Source: Chitinophagaceae bacterium
GTDB lineage: Bacteria; Bacteroidota; Bacteroidia; Chitinophagales; Chitinophagaceae
Direction: 5' to 3'
Assembly: GCA_023957125.1 (NCBI GenBank)
Contig: JAMLHL010000001.1
Span: forward strand, 62,001-126,000
DNA length: 64,000 bases
The notes beneath the pieces are model-generated. The model had not been told where the DNA came from and did no database searches. It worked only from the letters and a program-made list of their open reading frames with translations. Positions 54,194 to 62,286 of this stretch are shown here, piece by piece. Within the stretch, counting starts at the first letter, position 1. Each line of letters opens with the position of its first letter. The translations under genes and the position numbers were made by a program.

Positions 54194-54645
54194 AAAAGTT
54201 GTTTTGATAGTTAGAAATATTCATAAACATTATTTTCGTGAGTAAAACGAACCTCAATCGAACAGGATGTATCAGAAAACCGCGGGGCCTGATAATCAAA
54301 AGAAAAAGCAGAAAAAAAGTGAGCGATAGATGTTTATGAAGTGTATTCTTATTTAATATATTCCGGTGAGGCAAATCACTGAAAATGAAGTGAAAGCAGC
54401 CTGATTTTAACCATAGCTCAAAATCAGAATTAATGATATTAGGAAAAATTCTTCTCATACGGCAATCTGTTTATAACACCGGTTGATGCAATTCAAAACA
54501 CCGGATATCATGATGTCAACAGAAAAATACTCACCAATTCAAGGCATGGCATCCTGCACTGTCCTGTTCGCATATCTATTAAAAGGAAGGGAAAGCGGAG
54601 GGTTTTTTATACAGGAATCCGGAATACCTCCGGTAAGAACAAGCG
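54194..54645. other. Intergenic region between the AraC gene and susC
   Basis: This 452-nt AT-rich gap must hold the susCD promoter on the minus strand. I see no exact TAnnTTTG element and no convincing hairpin or AraC-type direct repeat. A 74-codon plus-strand frame (54483-54707) overlaps the AraC gene and has no family features, so I do not call it. Confidence 0.5.
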
Positions 54646-55533
54646 CTAATTTTTATACTCTGTTTTCTTTCTGTATTCAGCAGGAGAACAACCCGTTTTT
54701 TCTTTGAATAATTTCGAAAAATAAAAGGTAGAGCTGAAACTTAAACTTAAAGCAATCTCTTTGATCTGTAAAGAAGGATCCGCAAGGAGTAATTTTGCTT
54801 TTTCAATCCTTAATTGAAGGAGATATTGATGAGGCGCAATGTTTGAGTAATCTTTAAACGACTTCCGCAACCAGGCATAACTTACATTCAATTCCTCAGC
54901 TACACTTTCGATGCTTATATCACGATCAATATGATTCCTTAAAATGATCCGGGCTTTGTGAATAACTGTTTCGGAAATATCTTTTTTATTGAAATGCTTT
55001 TGTTTTATAAGCGTATGGATCTGCCCCAGCAAATGCATCACAATTCCCGCTACCAGCGGCTGATAACCTGTTTTTTCAGACTTCGTTTTTTCAATCACTT
55101 CCAGCATCAGGTTAATGATGCCTTCGTGCACACCTATGGGTAAAATTGCTTTGCGCCGGGAGAAAAAATTTTTATTTAAGAGATGGTCCATGATCGGACC
55201 TTTGAAACCCACCCAATATTCATCCCATCCGGTTTTTAGGTTGGGTTTGAAACGATGCCACTCCCCGGGAAATAAAAAGAGTACAGCGCCTTCTTTTATA
55301 ATTCTTTTCCTGTTACTTGCTGATTCAAAAATACCCTCCCCTTTTACAATATAGATGAGTTGGAATTCATCCAATACTCTCCCTTTATTCCAGGTAAAAT
55401 AATGATGAGATGGATGTTCTATCGAAGGATAAATCTGATTTTTTTCAATCCGGTTACACCCGGCATTCAATACATATAATCCCCATTTCTCGTCTTCATA
55501 ACTGGTGGGCAGGTACTTGTAGTAGTTTGTCAT
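54646..55533 (-). CDS. AraC-family transcriptional regulator
   Basis: A 295-residue regulator. The N-terminal cupin-like sensor (about 20-160) has FQLIYIVKGEGIFESAS, GAVLFLFPGEWHRF and WDEYWVGFKG. The C-terminal double HTH (about 185-290) reads ISIESVAEELNVSYAWLRKSFKDY and IKEIALSLSFSSTFYFSKLFKEKTGCSPAEYRKK. Regulators of this type sense small sugars and activate sugar-use genes. It lies between susCD (same strand) and the divergent hydrolase operon, so it is the likely controller of the locus in place of a hybrid two-component or sigma/anti-sigma system. Confidence 0.93.
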   Translation of the reverse strand: MTNYYKYLPTSYEDEKWGLYVLNAGCNRIEKNQIYPSIEHPSHHYFTWNKGRVLDEFQLIYIVKGEGIFESASNRKRIIKEGAVLFLFPGEWHRFKPNLKTGWDEYWVGFKGPIMDHLLNKNFFSRRKAILPIGVHEGIINLMLEVIEKTKSEKTGYQPLVAGIVMHLLGQIHTLIKQKHFNKKDISETVIHKARIILRNHIDRDISIESVAEELNVSYAWLRKSFKDYSNIAPHQYLLQLRIEKAKLLLADPSLQIKEIALSLSFSSTFYFSKLFKEKTGCSPAEYRKKTEYKN

Positions 55534-55767
55534 GTATCAATTTTTTTTATCAGAAACTATATTTCAAATATCAATTTCTACATCTGCTTTGATCTAACTT
55601 TCGCTTCGTTCATTTGGAACTAAGGAATATATTTTAAATTAAAAACCAGGATTAACAATATCAGGTTAATGATTTTTAATGTATTCAATATATCACATTT
55701 ATAACTTCTCCTGGGTTATCTTATTTAAGTATTGTTGAATTTTCGGTTAAATTAAAAATATTAAATT

Positions 55768-57291
55768 ATGAAAAGAACATTAAAAAAATCGTACGGCATT
55801 TCATTTCATTGTTCCCGCTATCTCTTAGCCTTGATATCAGGGAGTTTGATGTTTTTTCAGGGTAGTTCGCAATCTGCCGCCGGCAAACTCAAGGTAAATT
55901 GGGAAGCAGTAAAATGGGTGTCAAAGACTACTCCTACTCTTCAATTGGTTGAAAACCCGATGGTGAGACCAGCTTCTCCCATTCACAGTCAGACTTTTAA
56001 AGCCTTAAAAGATCTGGGGTGCGATTTCGTGCGTTATGTACCCTGGTTTCCCTATCCGAAAATGGCGGTGGCCGAACTCAAGCCGCCTACGTCAAATCAA
56101 ACCTTTTGGGATTTTACTTATCTCGATAGTACTATGGAAGCCGTGATGAAGGCTACGGAAGGGCATTCGGTGGTAGTGAATTTCAGCACCACGCCGGCAT
56201 GGATGTGGAAGACAGATAGCCCGGTTATATATCCTGAGGACCCTTATCAGCCATTTTGGAATTATAACCAGGGCGCCGAACTTGTGGATACCAGTGGTCA
56301 GCAAATTGCAGATTATTACGCCAGAGTTTTGAGCTGGTACACGAAGGGCGGTTTCACTGACGAACTCGGCAGGTTTCATAAATCCGGGCATTTTTATAAG
56401 ATCCTTTATTGGGAGGTTTTAAATGAACCGGATCTGGAGCACAGGATTTCTCCCCAACTCTACACAAAAATTTATGATGCTATAGTAAGAGAACTAAAAA
56501 AGATATCACCAGAAACGAAATTTATCGGACTTTCATTGGCAATGACTTCTAATCCGCAATATTTTGAATATTTTTTGAATTCCGGTAATCACCGCTTTGG
56601 GATCAAACCGGAGGGGATTTCGTATCATCATTATTCCACGCCATCCTGGGGAGACCAGGACATTGCAGGGTACCAATATACTTTCTTTGAAAAGGCAGAT
56701 GCTTTTCTTGACCGGGTAAGGTATATAGAAAATATCAGGAAAAGGCTTGCGCCGCATACGTTTACAACGATAAATGAAATCGGAGTGATCCTGCGCCCAC
56801 CCACGCAGATCAAGCCCATAGAAAAAGATTATTGGAATGTCGCATCCACGTTGTACGCATATATTTTTCTGGAGCTAACCAAACTCGGAATTGATGTTGC
56901 CGGTGAGTCGCAACTGGTAGGATACCCCACTCAATTTCCCGATGTAAGTATGATGAATTGGGAAACCGGGAACCCCAACGCACGATACTGGGTATTATCG
57001 TTGCTGAAAAACAATTTCGCCCCTGGGGATAAATTAGTTCAGACTGCTTTTGAAGGACCAGCGCCCGATGGGGTAATTGCCCAGGGATTTTTAACTCAAA
57101 AAGACAAGAGAATACTATTGATAAACAGGAGAAGTGTATCTATGGAATTACAGTTGCCTAAAGAAATGGAAGGCGGTAAAATATCCGCTGTTGATGTTAC
57201 CACCGGTGATCATTCGCCATCCACCTTCTCACTAACAGATACAAAAATAAAAATGCAACCTTATTCTGTAGTAGTTGTTCAGGGCAAATAA
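55768..57291 (+). CDS. Glycoside hydrolase, GH39-like (clan GH-A)
   Basis: A 507-residue secreted enzyme with an N-terminal signal region (LLALISGSLMFFQGSSQS). A TIM barrel is suggested by the acid/base Glu220 in EVLNEPDLEH and nucleophile Glu337 in TINEIGVI, spaced as in clan GH-A and closest in feel to GH39 (beta-xylosidase/alpha-iduronidase type). A small C-terminal beta domain follows. The substrate cannot be read from the sequence. It starts 234 nt from the divergent AraC gene and is followed by the GH106-like gene. Confidence 0.8.
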   Translation: MKRTLKKSYGISFHCSRYLLALISGSLMFFQGSSQSAAGKLKVNWEAVKWVSKTTPTLQLVENPMVRPASPIHSQTFKALKDLGCDFVRYVPWFPYPKMAVAELKPPTSNQTFWDFTYLDSTMEAVMKATEGHSVVVNFSTTPAWMWKTDSPVIYPEDPYQPFWNYNQGAELVDTSGQQIADYYARVLSWYTKGGFTDELGRFHKSGHFYKILYWEVLNEPDLEHRISPQLYTKIYDAIVRELKKISPETKFIGLSLAMTSNPQYFEYFLNSGNHRFGIKPEGISYHHYSTPSWGDQDIAGYQYTFFEKADAFLDRVRYIENIRKRLAPHTFTTINEIGVILRPPTQIKPIEKDYWNVASTLYAYIFLELTKLGIDVAGESQLVGYPTQFPDVSMMNWETGNPNARYWVLSLLKNNFAPGDKLVQTAFEGPAPDGVIAQGFLTQKDKRILLINRRSVSMELQLPKEMEGGKISAVDVTTGDHSPSTFSLTDTKIKMQPYSVVVVQGK

Positions 57292-57336
57292 AAAAATCAC
57301 ATGGTACTTTTATTTTTCTTTTTTAAACACAATACT

Positions 57337-60300
57337 ATGCGCCAGCTTCTATCTATTTTTTATTCATGCATTTTGGCCTCGTTGCTGATTTTCCAGCAGG
57401 GCTGCTCGCAAAAAAGCGATGACAACGCAACAGTTGAAACGTTCAAACAGTTACAGGAAAAATTCCAGTCTCCGGGAAAGGAATATGGAAGCGCTCCCCT
57501 GTGGGTGTGGCACACCAAAGTCTCCAAAACTATTATTGACTCCATGATGCAGGAATTTAAAGACCAGTCTTTTGGAGGCGTAATGGTACATCCGAGACCG
57601 GGACTTATCACTGATTATTTGTCTGATGATTGGAACAGCCTGTTTCAATACGCAGTTCAGAAAGGAAAAGAAATGGGACTGAACGTTTGGATATACGATG
57701 AAAACTCCTATCCTTCGGGGATGGCCGGTGGACTTGTGCCCGACCAGATGGCGGAGTCTTTTAATCAGGGACAGATGTTGCACCTGACCCGGACCGATAC
57801 GTTCCCTGCAAAAACAGACAGTATTTTTATAGCCCTGAAGGAGAACAACGGCGCGTTTATTGATATCACCAATCAAATCAACCAAGAAAAAGGGAAGTTG
57901 GGGCATTACTACCTGTTTAACAAAGAATATTACAGGAAACAATACGGCACGGTTGGCCCTCCGGAATTTCCTTACGTGGATCTGATGGCAAAAGGTGTAA
58001 CGGAAAAATTCCTTGAAATAACCATGAAGGGATATGAAAAAGTTGCGGGAAATGATTTTGGAAAAACCGTTCCGGGACTATTCTCGGACGAACCTAATAT
58101 TATGACACAGGGTTCGGGTAATATCCGCTGGACACCGGACCTGTTCAGTGTTTTTGAGCAGACATGGGGCTATGATCTAAAAAATCACCTGCCTTCATTG
58201 TTTGAGGATGTGGGCGACTGGAAGAAGATCAGGCATAATTACTGGCAAACGCTATTGCAGTTGTTCATTGACCGGTGGTCGAAGCCGATGCACGCGTATA
58301 TGGAAAAACATAACCTGGCATGGACGGGTCATTACTGGGAACACGAATGGCCCAGACCGTGGCTCGGACCGGACAACATGGCAATGTATGCCTGGCATCA
58401 AATGCCCGGTATAGATATGTTGTTTAATCAGTTCAACGAAGAAAGTCCGCATGCGCAATTTGGCAATATCCGTTCGGTAAAGGAATTGTCAAGCGTGGCC
58501 AACCAGTTGGGTAAAGAAAGGACCCTGAGTGAAACATACGGAGGAGGAGGATGGGAGCTCACTTTCAGGGATATGAAGCGTCTGGCAGACTGGCAGTATG
58601 TATTGGGCGTTAACTTTCTGAATCAGCACTTATCCATGATGACGCTCACCGGAGCGAGGAAATATGATTATCCTCAAAGTTTTTCTTATCATACTCCCTG
58701 GTGGCCATATTATAAAACCTTGAACGGGTATTTCACGAGGATATCATTTGCTTTATCACAGGGAAAACAACAGCATGATATCTTAGTGCTTGAACCAACT
58801 ACCTCGGCATGGATGTATGTAGCTACAGGAAAGAGTTATGAAGCATTTTCTTCGCTTGCCAATGGTTTCCAGAAGTTCGTAACCACGTTGGAAAAAGCGC
58901 AGGTGGAATATGATCTGGGGTCGGAATATATCGTTCGTGAGCACGGAAAAACAGAAGGCAAAAAGTTGGTTATCGGAGAGCGAACGTATAATACCGTAGT
59001 CATTCCTCCGGGAATGGAAAACCTGGATAAGGTTACGCGGGATCTACTCAAAGGATATGTGGACGCAGGGGGGAAGTTGATAGTTTTTGATACGCCCGAA
59101 CGTGTTGACGGAGCCCTGGATAGTGCTTTGGCGTACTTCAGGCAGGCGAACGACCATCTGTTACACTATGAGCATCTTAATCCCGATGTTGTAGCACAAC
59201 AATTGGCGTCGAAAGACTTCCGGATCCAACCGGATGGAAGCGACAGTATAGGCGGTAATTTATTTCATCACCGGCGTATATTAAAGGACGGTCAGATCGT
59301 ATTCCTTTCCAACGCCAGTATGGAATCCGCCGCCAGGGGAAAAATTACGGTGAGCGGAAAAGACGCGTTATTGCTTGACGCCGCTACCGGTGAAATTTTG
59401 GATTATCCGGAACAGGAGCAATCAGGAATGAGTTCACTGCAGTTTGAGATTCAACCGGCAGGTAGCCTGCTGCTCTTCATAGCCAACCAAAAGCAACCGG
59501 GGTTCAAAAGCTATCAGCCGGCTACCGGGGGATCGGTGGTACAGGGTACCGCGATTCAAACCGCCCGTCCTGCTGAAAATACATTGATGATTGATTTTTG
59601 TGATCTGCTATTTGCAGATTCTTCATTAAAGGATACGCACGTTGAAACTGCCTCAAATATTATTTTCAAACATTATGGTTTTAACAGAGATCCCTGGGAG
59701 CATCAGGTACAGTTTAAAACTAATTTTGTTGACAGAGACACTTTTTCCGTAGGAACGGGCTATACCGCCACGTATCATTTTAATATAGACCACGGTGTAA
59801 CCTTTGACAAATTTCGTGCGGTGGTAGAGCAGGGAAATTTGTGGAAAGAAATTAAAGTGAATGACAAACCGGTGAAGCCGCTTGCAGGAGCCTGGTGGTT
59901 AGACCGGTCATATGGTGTGTTGAATATAGGTGCGTTGTTAAAACCCGGAGACAATACCTTATCCGTTTCTATAGATCCCATGAGTGTGTTTGCGGAATTG
60001 GGGCCGGTTTATATTCTTGGGGATTTTAATCTGAGTTCTGCAACTAAGGGCTGGCAGATCACGGCGCCTCAGCCAATGCACCCGGGAAGCTGGAAAGAAC
60101 AAGGATTGCCGATGTATGGATTCGGTATCCGGTACACCAGGGATTTTGAACTGGAGAAAACAGACGATCATTTTGAACTGCAGTTGGGCGAATGGAAAGG
60201 AACGGTAGCGGCGGTGAAAGTGAACGGGCAGGAAGCAGGGGTGATTTTTTCAGAACCGAATACCCTGGATGTTTCAAAATTTTTAAAGGCGGGTATCAAC

Positions 60301-60489
60301 ACGGTGGAAGTAGAAGTAATAGGCAGTCTGAAGAACCTGTTGGGCCCTCATTATAATAATCCCAGACCGGGGATGGTAGGCCCCGGACATTGGGCAAACA
60401 TCAAATCCTATCCTCCGGGCAGGGATTATGATACGTATGACTATGGGCTTATCGAAAGTTTTCAACTGCTGCAATACGGTGGCAAATAA
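57337..60489 (+). CDS. GH106-like glycoside hydrolase lipoprotein (putative alpha-L-rhamnosidase)
   Basis: A 1050-residue protein starting MRQLLSIFYSCILASLLIF with lipobox Cys23 (QQGC). An upstream ATG at 57301 would spoil the signal peptide. GH106-type features include APLWVWHTK, FGGVMVHPRPG, NVWIYDENSYPSGMAGG and PGLFSDEPN, the last with a likely catalytic Glu. The C-terminal third carries carbohydrate-binding-like beta domains (RDFELEKTDDHFELQLGEW, NTVEVEVIGSL). GH106 enzymes release terminal alpha-L-rhamnose from plant glycans. It lies 45 nt after the GH39-like gene in one operon. Confidence 0.82.
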   Translation: MRQLLSIFYSCILASLLIFQQGCSQKSDDNATVETFKQLQEKFQSPGKEYGSAPLWVWHTKVSKTIIDSMMQEFKDQSFGGVMVHPRPGLITDYLSDDWNSLFQYAVQKGKEMGLNVWIYDENSYPSGMAGGLVPDQMAESFNQGQMLHLTRTDTFPAKTDSIFIALKENNGAFIDITNQINQEKGKLGHYYLFNKEYYRKQYGTVGPPEFPYVDLMAKGVTEKFLEITMKGYEKVAGNDFGKTVPGLFSDEPNIMTQGSGNIRWTPDLFSVFEQTWGYDLKNHLPSLFEDVGDWKKIRHNYWQTLLQLFIDRWSKPMHAYMEKHNLAWTGHYWEHEWPRPWLGPDNMAMYAWHQMPGIDMLFNQFNEESPHAQFGNIRSVKELSSVANQLGKERTLSETYGGGGWELTFRDMKRLADWQYVLGVNFLNQHLSMMTLTGARKYDYPQSFSYHTPWWPYYKTLNGYFTRISFALSQGKQQHDILVLEPTTSAWMYVATGKSYEAFSSLANGFQKFVTTLEKAQVEYDLGSEYIVREHGKTEGKKLVIGERTYNTVVIPPGMENLDKVTRDLLKGYVDAGGKLIVFDTPERVDGALDSALAYFRQANDHLLHYEHLNPDVVAQQLASKDFRIQPDGSDSIGGNLFHHRRILKDGQIVFLSNASMESAARGKITVSGKDALLLDAATGEILDYPEQEQSGMSSLQFEIQPAGSLLLFIANQKQPGFKSYQPATGGSVVQGTAIQTARPAENTLMIDFCDLLFADSSLKDTHVETASNIIFKHYGFNRDPWEHQVQFKTNFVDRDTFSVGTGYTATYHFNIDHGVTFDKFRAVVEQGNLWKEIKVNDKPVKPLAGAWWLDRSYGVLNIGALLKPGDNTLSVSIDPMSVFAELGPVYILGDFNLSSATKGWQITAPQPMHPGSWKEQGLPMYGFGIRYTRDFELEKTDDHFELQLGEWKGTVAAVKVNGQEAGVIFSEPNTLDVSKFLKAGINTVEVEVIGSLKNLLGPHYNNPRPGMVGPGHWANIKSYPPGRDYDTYDYGLIESFQLLQYGGK

Positions 60490-60503
60490 AGGATCGAATG
60501 CCC

Positions 60504-60736
60504 TGGTACGTGTCTCACGTACCAAAGCCGGCGGGCTAACCACCCTGTCGGGTGCATTTAAAATTCCCCCTGCACTCAGGTGCAACAAAGCAGAATACAC
60601 CATTTTAATTTATTGAAAATGAATTAGTTAATGACGGTGTATATATAATTGTCGCGGACTTTGCTTCATGTGGGCGGTGGAGACACCGCCCACGGCTGGA
60701 CACCCCGGTTGGTGTCTTCACCAACCGGCGACAATT
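60504..60736. repeat. Cluster of five perfect hairpins in the gap before the isomerase gene
   Basis: Stems: TGGTACGTG-TCT-CACGTACCA (60504-60524); CACCC-TGTC-GGGTG (60541-60554); TGCAC-TCAG-GTGCA (60571-60584); GTGGGCGGTG-GAGA-CACCGCCCAC (60670-60693); CGGTTGGTG-TCTT-CACCAACCG (60706-60727). The last two lie inside an outer stem AATTGTCGC (60647-60655) with GCGACAATT (60728-60736), giving a three-way-junction layout of 90 nt. Several share a GTG-loop-CAC core. No T-tracts follow. The 333-nt gap has no gene. Confidence 0.75.
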
Positions 60737-60796
60737 CTAAATGCACCCAATCTGTCTCTGTGTTTGTCTGCGGGATCGGCGGGAAATATTATTGTA

Positions 60797-60818
60797 TCAA
60801 ATCTCAAATTTCAAATCA
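60797..60818 (+). repeat. CAAATCT-type tract just before the isomerase start
   Basis: TCAAATCTCAAATTTCAAAT ends 4 nt before the ATG at 60823. It matches tracts before the SDR gene and ftsW in orientation and position. Confidence 0.7.
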
Positions 60819-60822
60819 CAAC

Positions 60823-62250
60823 ATGCTTTCCTCTTTAAAAATCGGGTTATTCGGGATCGGACTGGAAGCGTACTGGGAGCAGTTTGAAGGCCTGGAACAG
60901 CGGCTCTCGGGCTATGTGAGCACGGTTGCCGAAAAATTGAAAGCGCCGGGTATTGAGGTCGTAAATCTCGGACTGATTGATACCCCTGAAAAAGCGTTTG
61001 AAGCAGGGCATCGTTTTCGGCAAGAAGATGTTGACCTGATCTTTCTCTATGTAACTACCTATGCCTTGTCGTCCACTGTATTACCTGTGGTAAAACGAGC
61101 CAAAGTACCGGTGATCATATTGAATCTCTCTCCCGAACCTGCGATCAATTATGAATGGTTTAACCAACTCGGCGACCGTACCCGGATGACGGGGGAATGG
61201 CTGGCTTATTGCTCGGCTTGTCCTGTTCCGGAAATTGCCAATGTGTTCAGACGATCGGGCGTTTCTTTTTACCAGGTAACCGGAATGCTGCAGCATGACC
61301 CCATAGCCTGGAAAGAGATTGAAGAATGGATAGACGCCGCGAAAGTTGCCCATATCATGTATCATAATCATTTGGGCGTAATGGGCAATTACTATGGCGG
61401 GATGCTGGATATCTATTCCGATTTAACCCTGCAGTGTAGCGCATTTGGCGGTCATATTGAAATTATTGAAGTAGATGAACTTTCTTCTATCCGTCAGCAG
61501 GTGAGCGTTGACGAGATAAAGCATAAGGTAGCGGTTTTTCGAAAAGTTTTTGAGGTGCAGCCCGATTGTTCCGTTTTTGAACTGGAACGCGCTGCCAGAA
61601 CGTCCGTAGCGCTGGACAGGCTGGTGGAGAAATACCGGCTGGGTTCAATGGCCTATTATCATAAGGGCAGCGGTAATCCTATGAATGAAGATACCATGAG
61701 CTCGATTATCCTGGGTAATTCTCTGCTTACGGCTAATGGCGTGCCGGTGGCGGGAGAGTATGAAATTAAAAACGCCCAGGCGATGAAGATACTGGACAGC
61801 TTTGGCGTGGGTGGATCTTTTACCGAATATTATGCGATGGATTATAACGATGATGTGGTGTTGATGGGACATGATGGTCCGGGGCATTTAGCCATTGCCG
61901 AAGGCAGAATAAAAGTGAAGCCCCTGAAAGTGTACCACGGAAAGGTAGGAAATGGATTATCCGTAGAAATGTCGGTGAAGCATGGAAGGGTAACCTTATT
62001 ATCTGTGGTGGAAACGAAGGACGGAAAGCTGTTGTTCCTGGTAGCTGAAGCCGAATCGGTGCCGGGCCCTATATTGGAAATCGGCAATACCAACAGCCGC
62101 TACCGGTTTTCTATAGGCGCCCGGGAATTTGTAAATTCCTGGAATGCGCACGGTCCTGCGCATCATTGTGCCGTAGGCATAGGGCATATCGCTTCTAAGA
62201 TTAAAAAATTAGGAGAGCTGCTGGGGATTGAAACCGTGCAGGTGTGCTGA
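60823..62250 (+). CDS. L-arabinose/L-fucose isomerase-family protein
   Basis: A 475-residue protein when started at MLSSLKIGLFGIGLEAYW (60823); the upstream frame runs through the hairpin region and is rejected. The AraA/FucI fold is seen in DLIFLYVTTYALSSTV, MGNYYGGMLDIYSDLT, KGSGNPMNEDTMSSIILG and GHDGPGHLAIAEG. The family interconverts aldoses and ketoses with Mn2+. The exact sugar is open; the location next to hydrolase genes suggests it processes a released sugar such as L-arabinose, L-fucose or L-rhamnose. It is convergent with the following gene. Confidence 0.8.
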   Translation: MLSSLKIGLFGIGLEAYWEQFEGLEQRLSGYVSTVAEKLKAPGIEVVNLGLIDTPEKAFEAGHRFRQEDVDLIFLYVTTYALSSTVLPVVKRAKVPVIILNLSPEPAINYEWFNQLGDRTRMTGEWLAYCSACPVPEIANVFRRSGVSFYQVTGMLQHDPIAWKEIEEWIDAAKVAHIMYHNHLGVMGNYYGGMLDIYSDLTLQCSAFGGHIEIIEVDELSSIRQQVSVDEIKHKVAVFRKVFEVQPDCSVFELERAARTSVALDRLVEKYRLGSMAYYHKGSGNPMNEDTMSSIILGNSLLTANGVPVAGEYEIKNAQAMKILDSFGVGGSFTEYYAMDYNDDVVLMGHDGPGHLAIAEGRIKVKPLKVYHGKVGNGLSVEMSVKHGRVTLLSVVETKDGKLLFLVAEAESVPGPILEIGNTNSRYRFSIGAREFVNSWNAHGPAHHCAVGIGHIASKIKKLGELLGIETVQVC

Positions 62251-62286
62251 CGGCCCAACTAAAATAACTTTGGTTTCAACGATGCC

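Noticed and set aside
54483..54707. 74-codon plus-strand frame between susC and the AraC gene
   Set aside because: It overlaps the 3' end of the AraC gene in antisense and has no domain or signal features.
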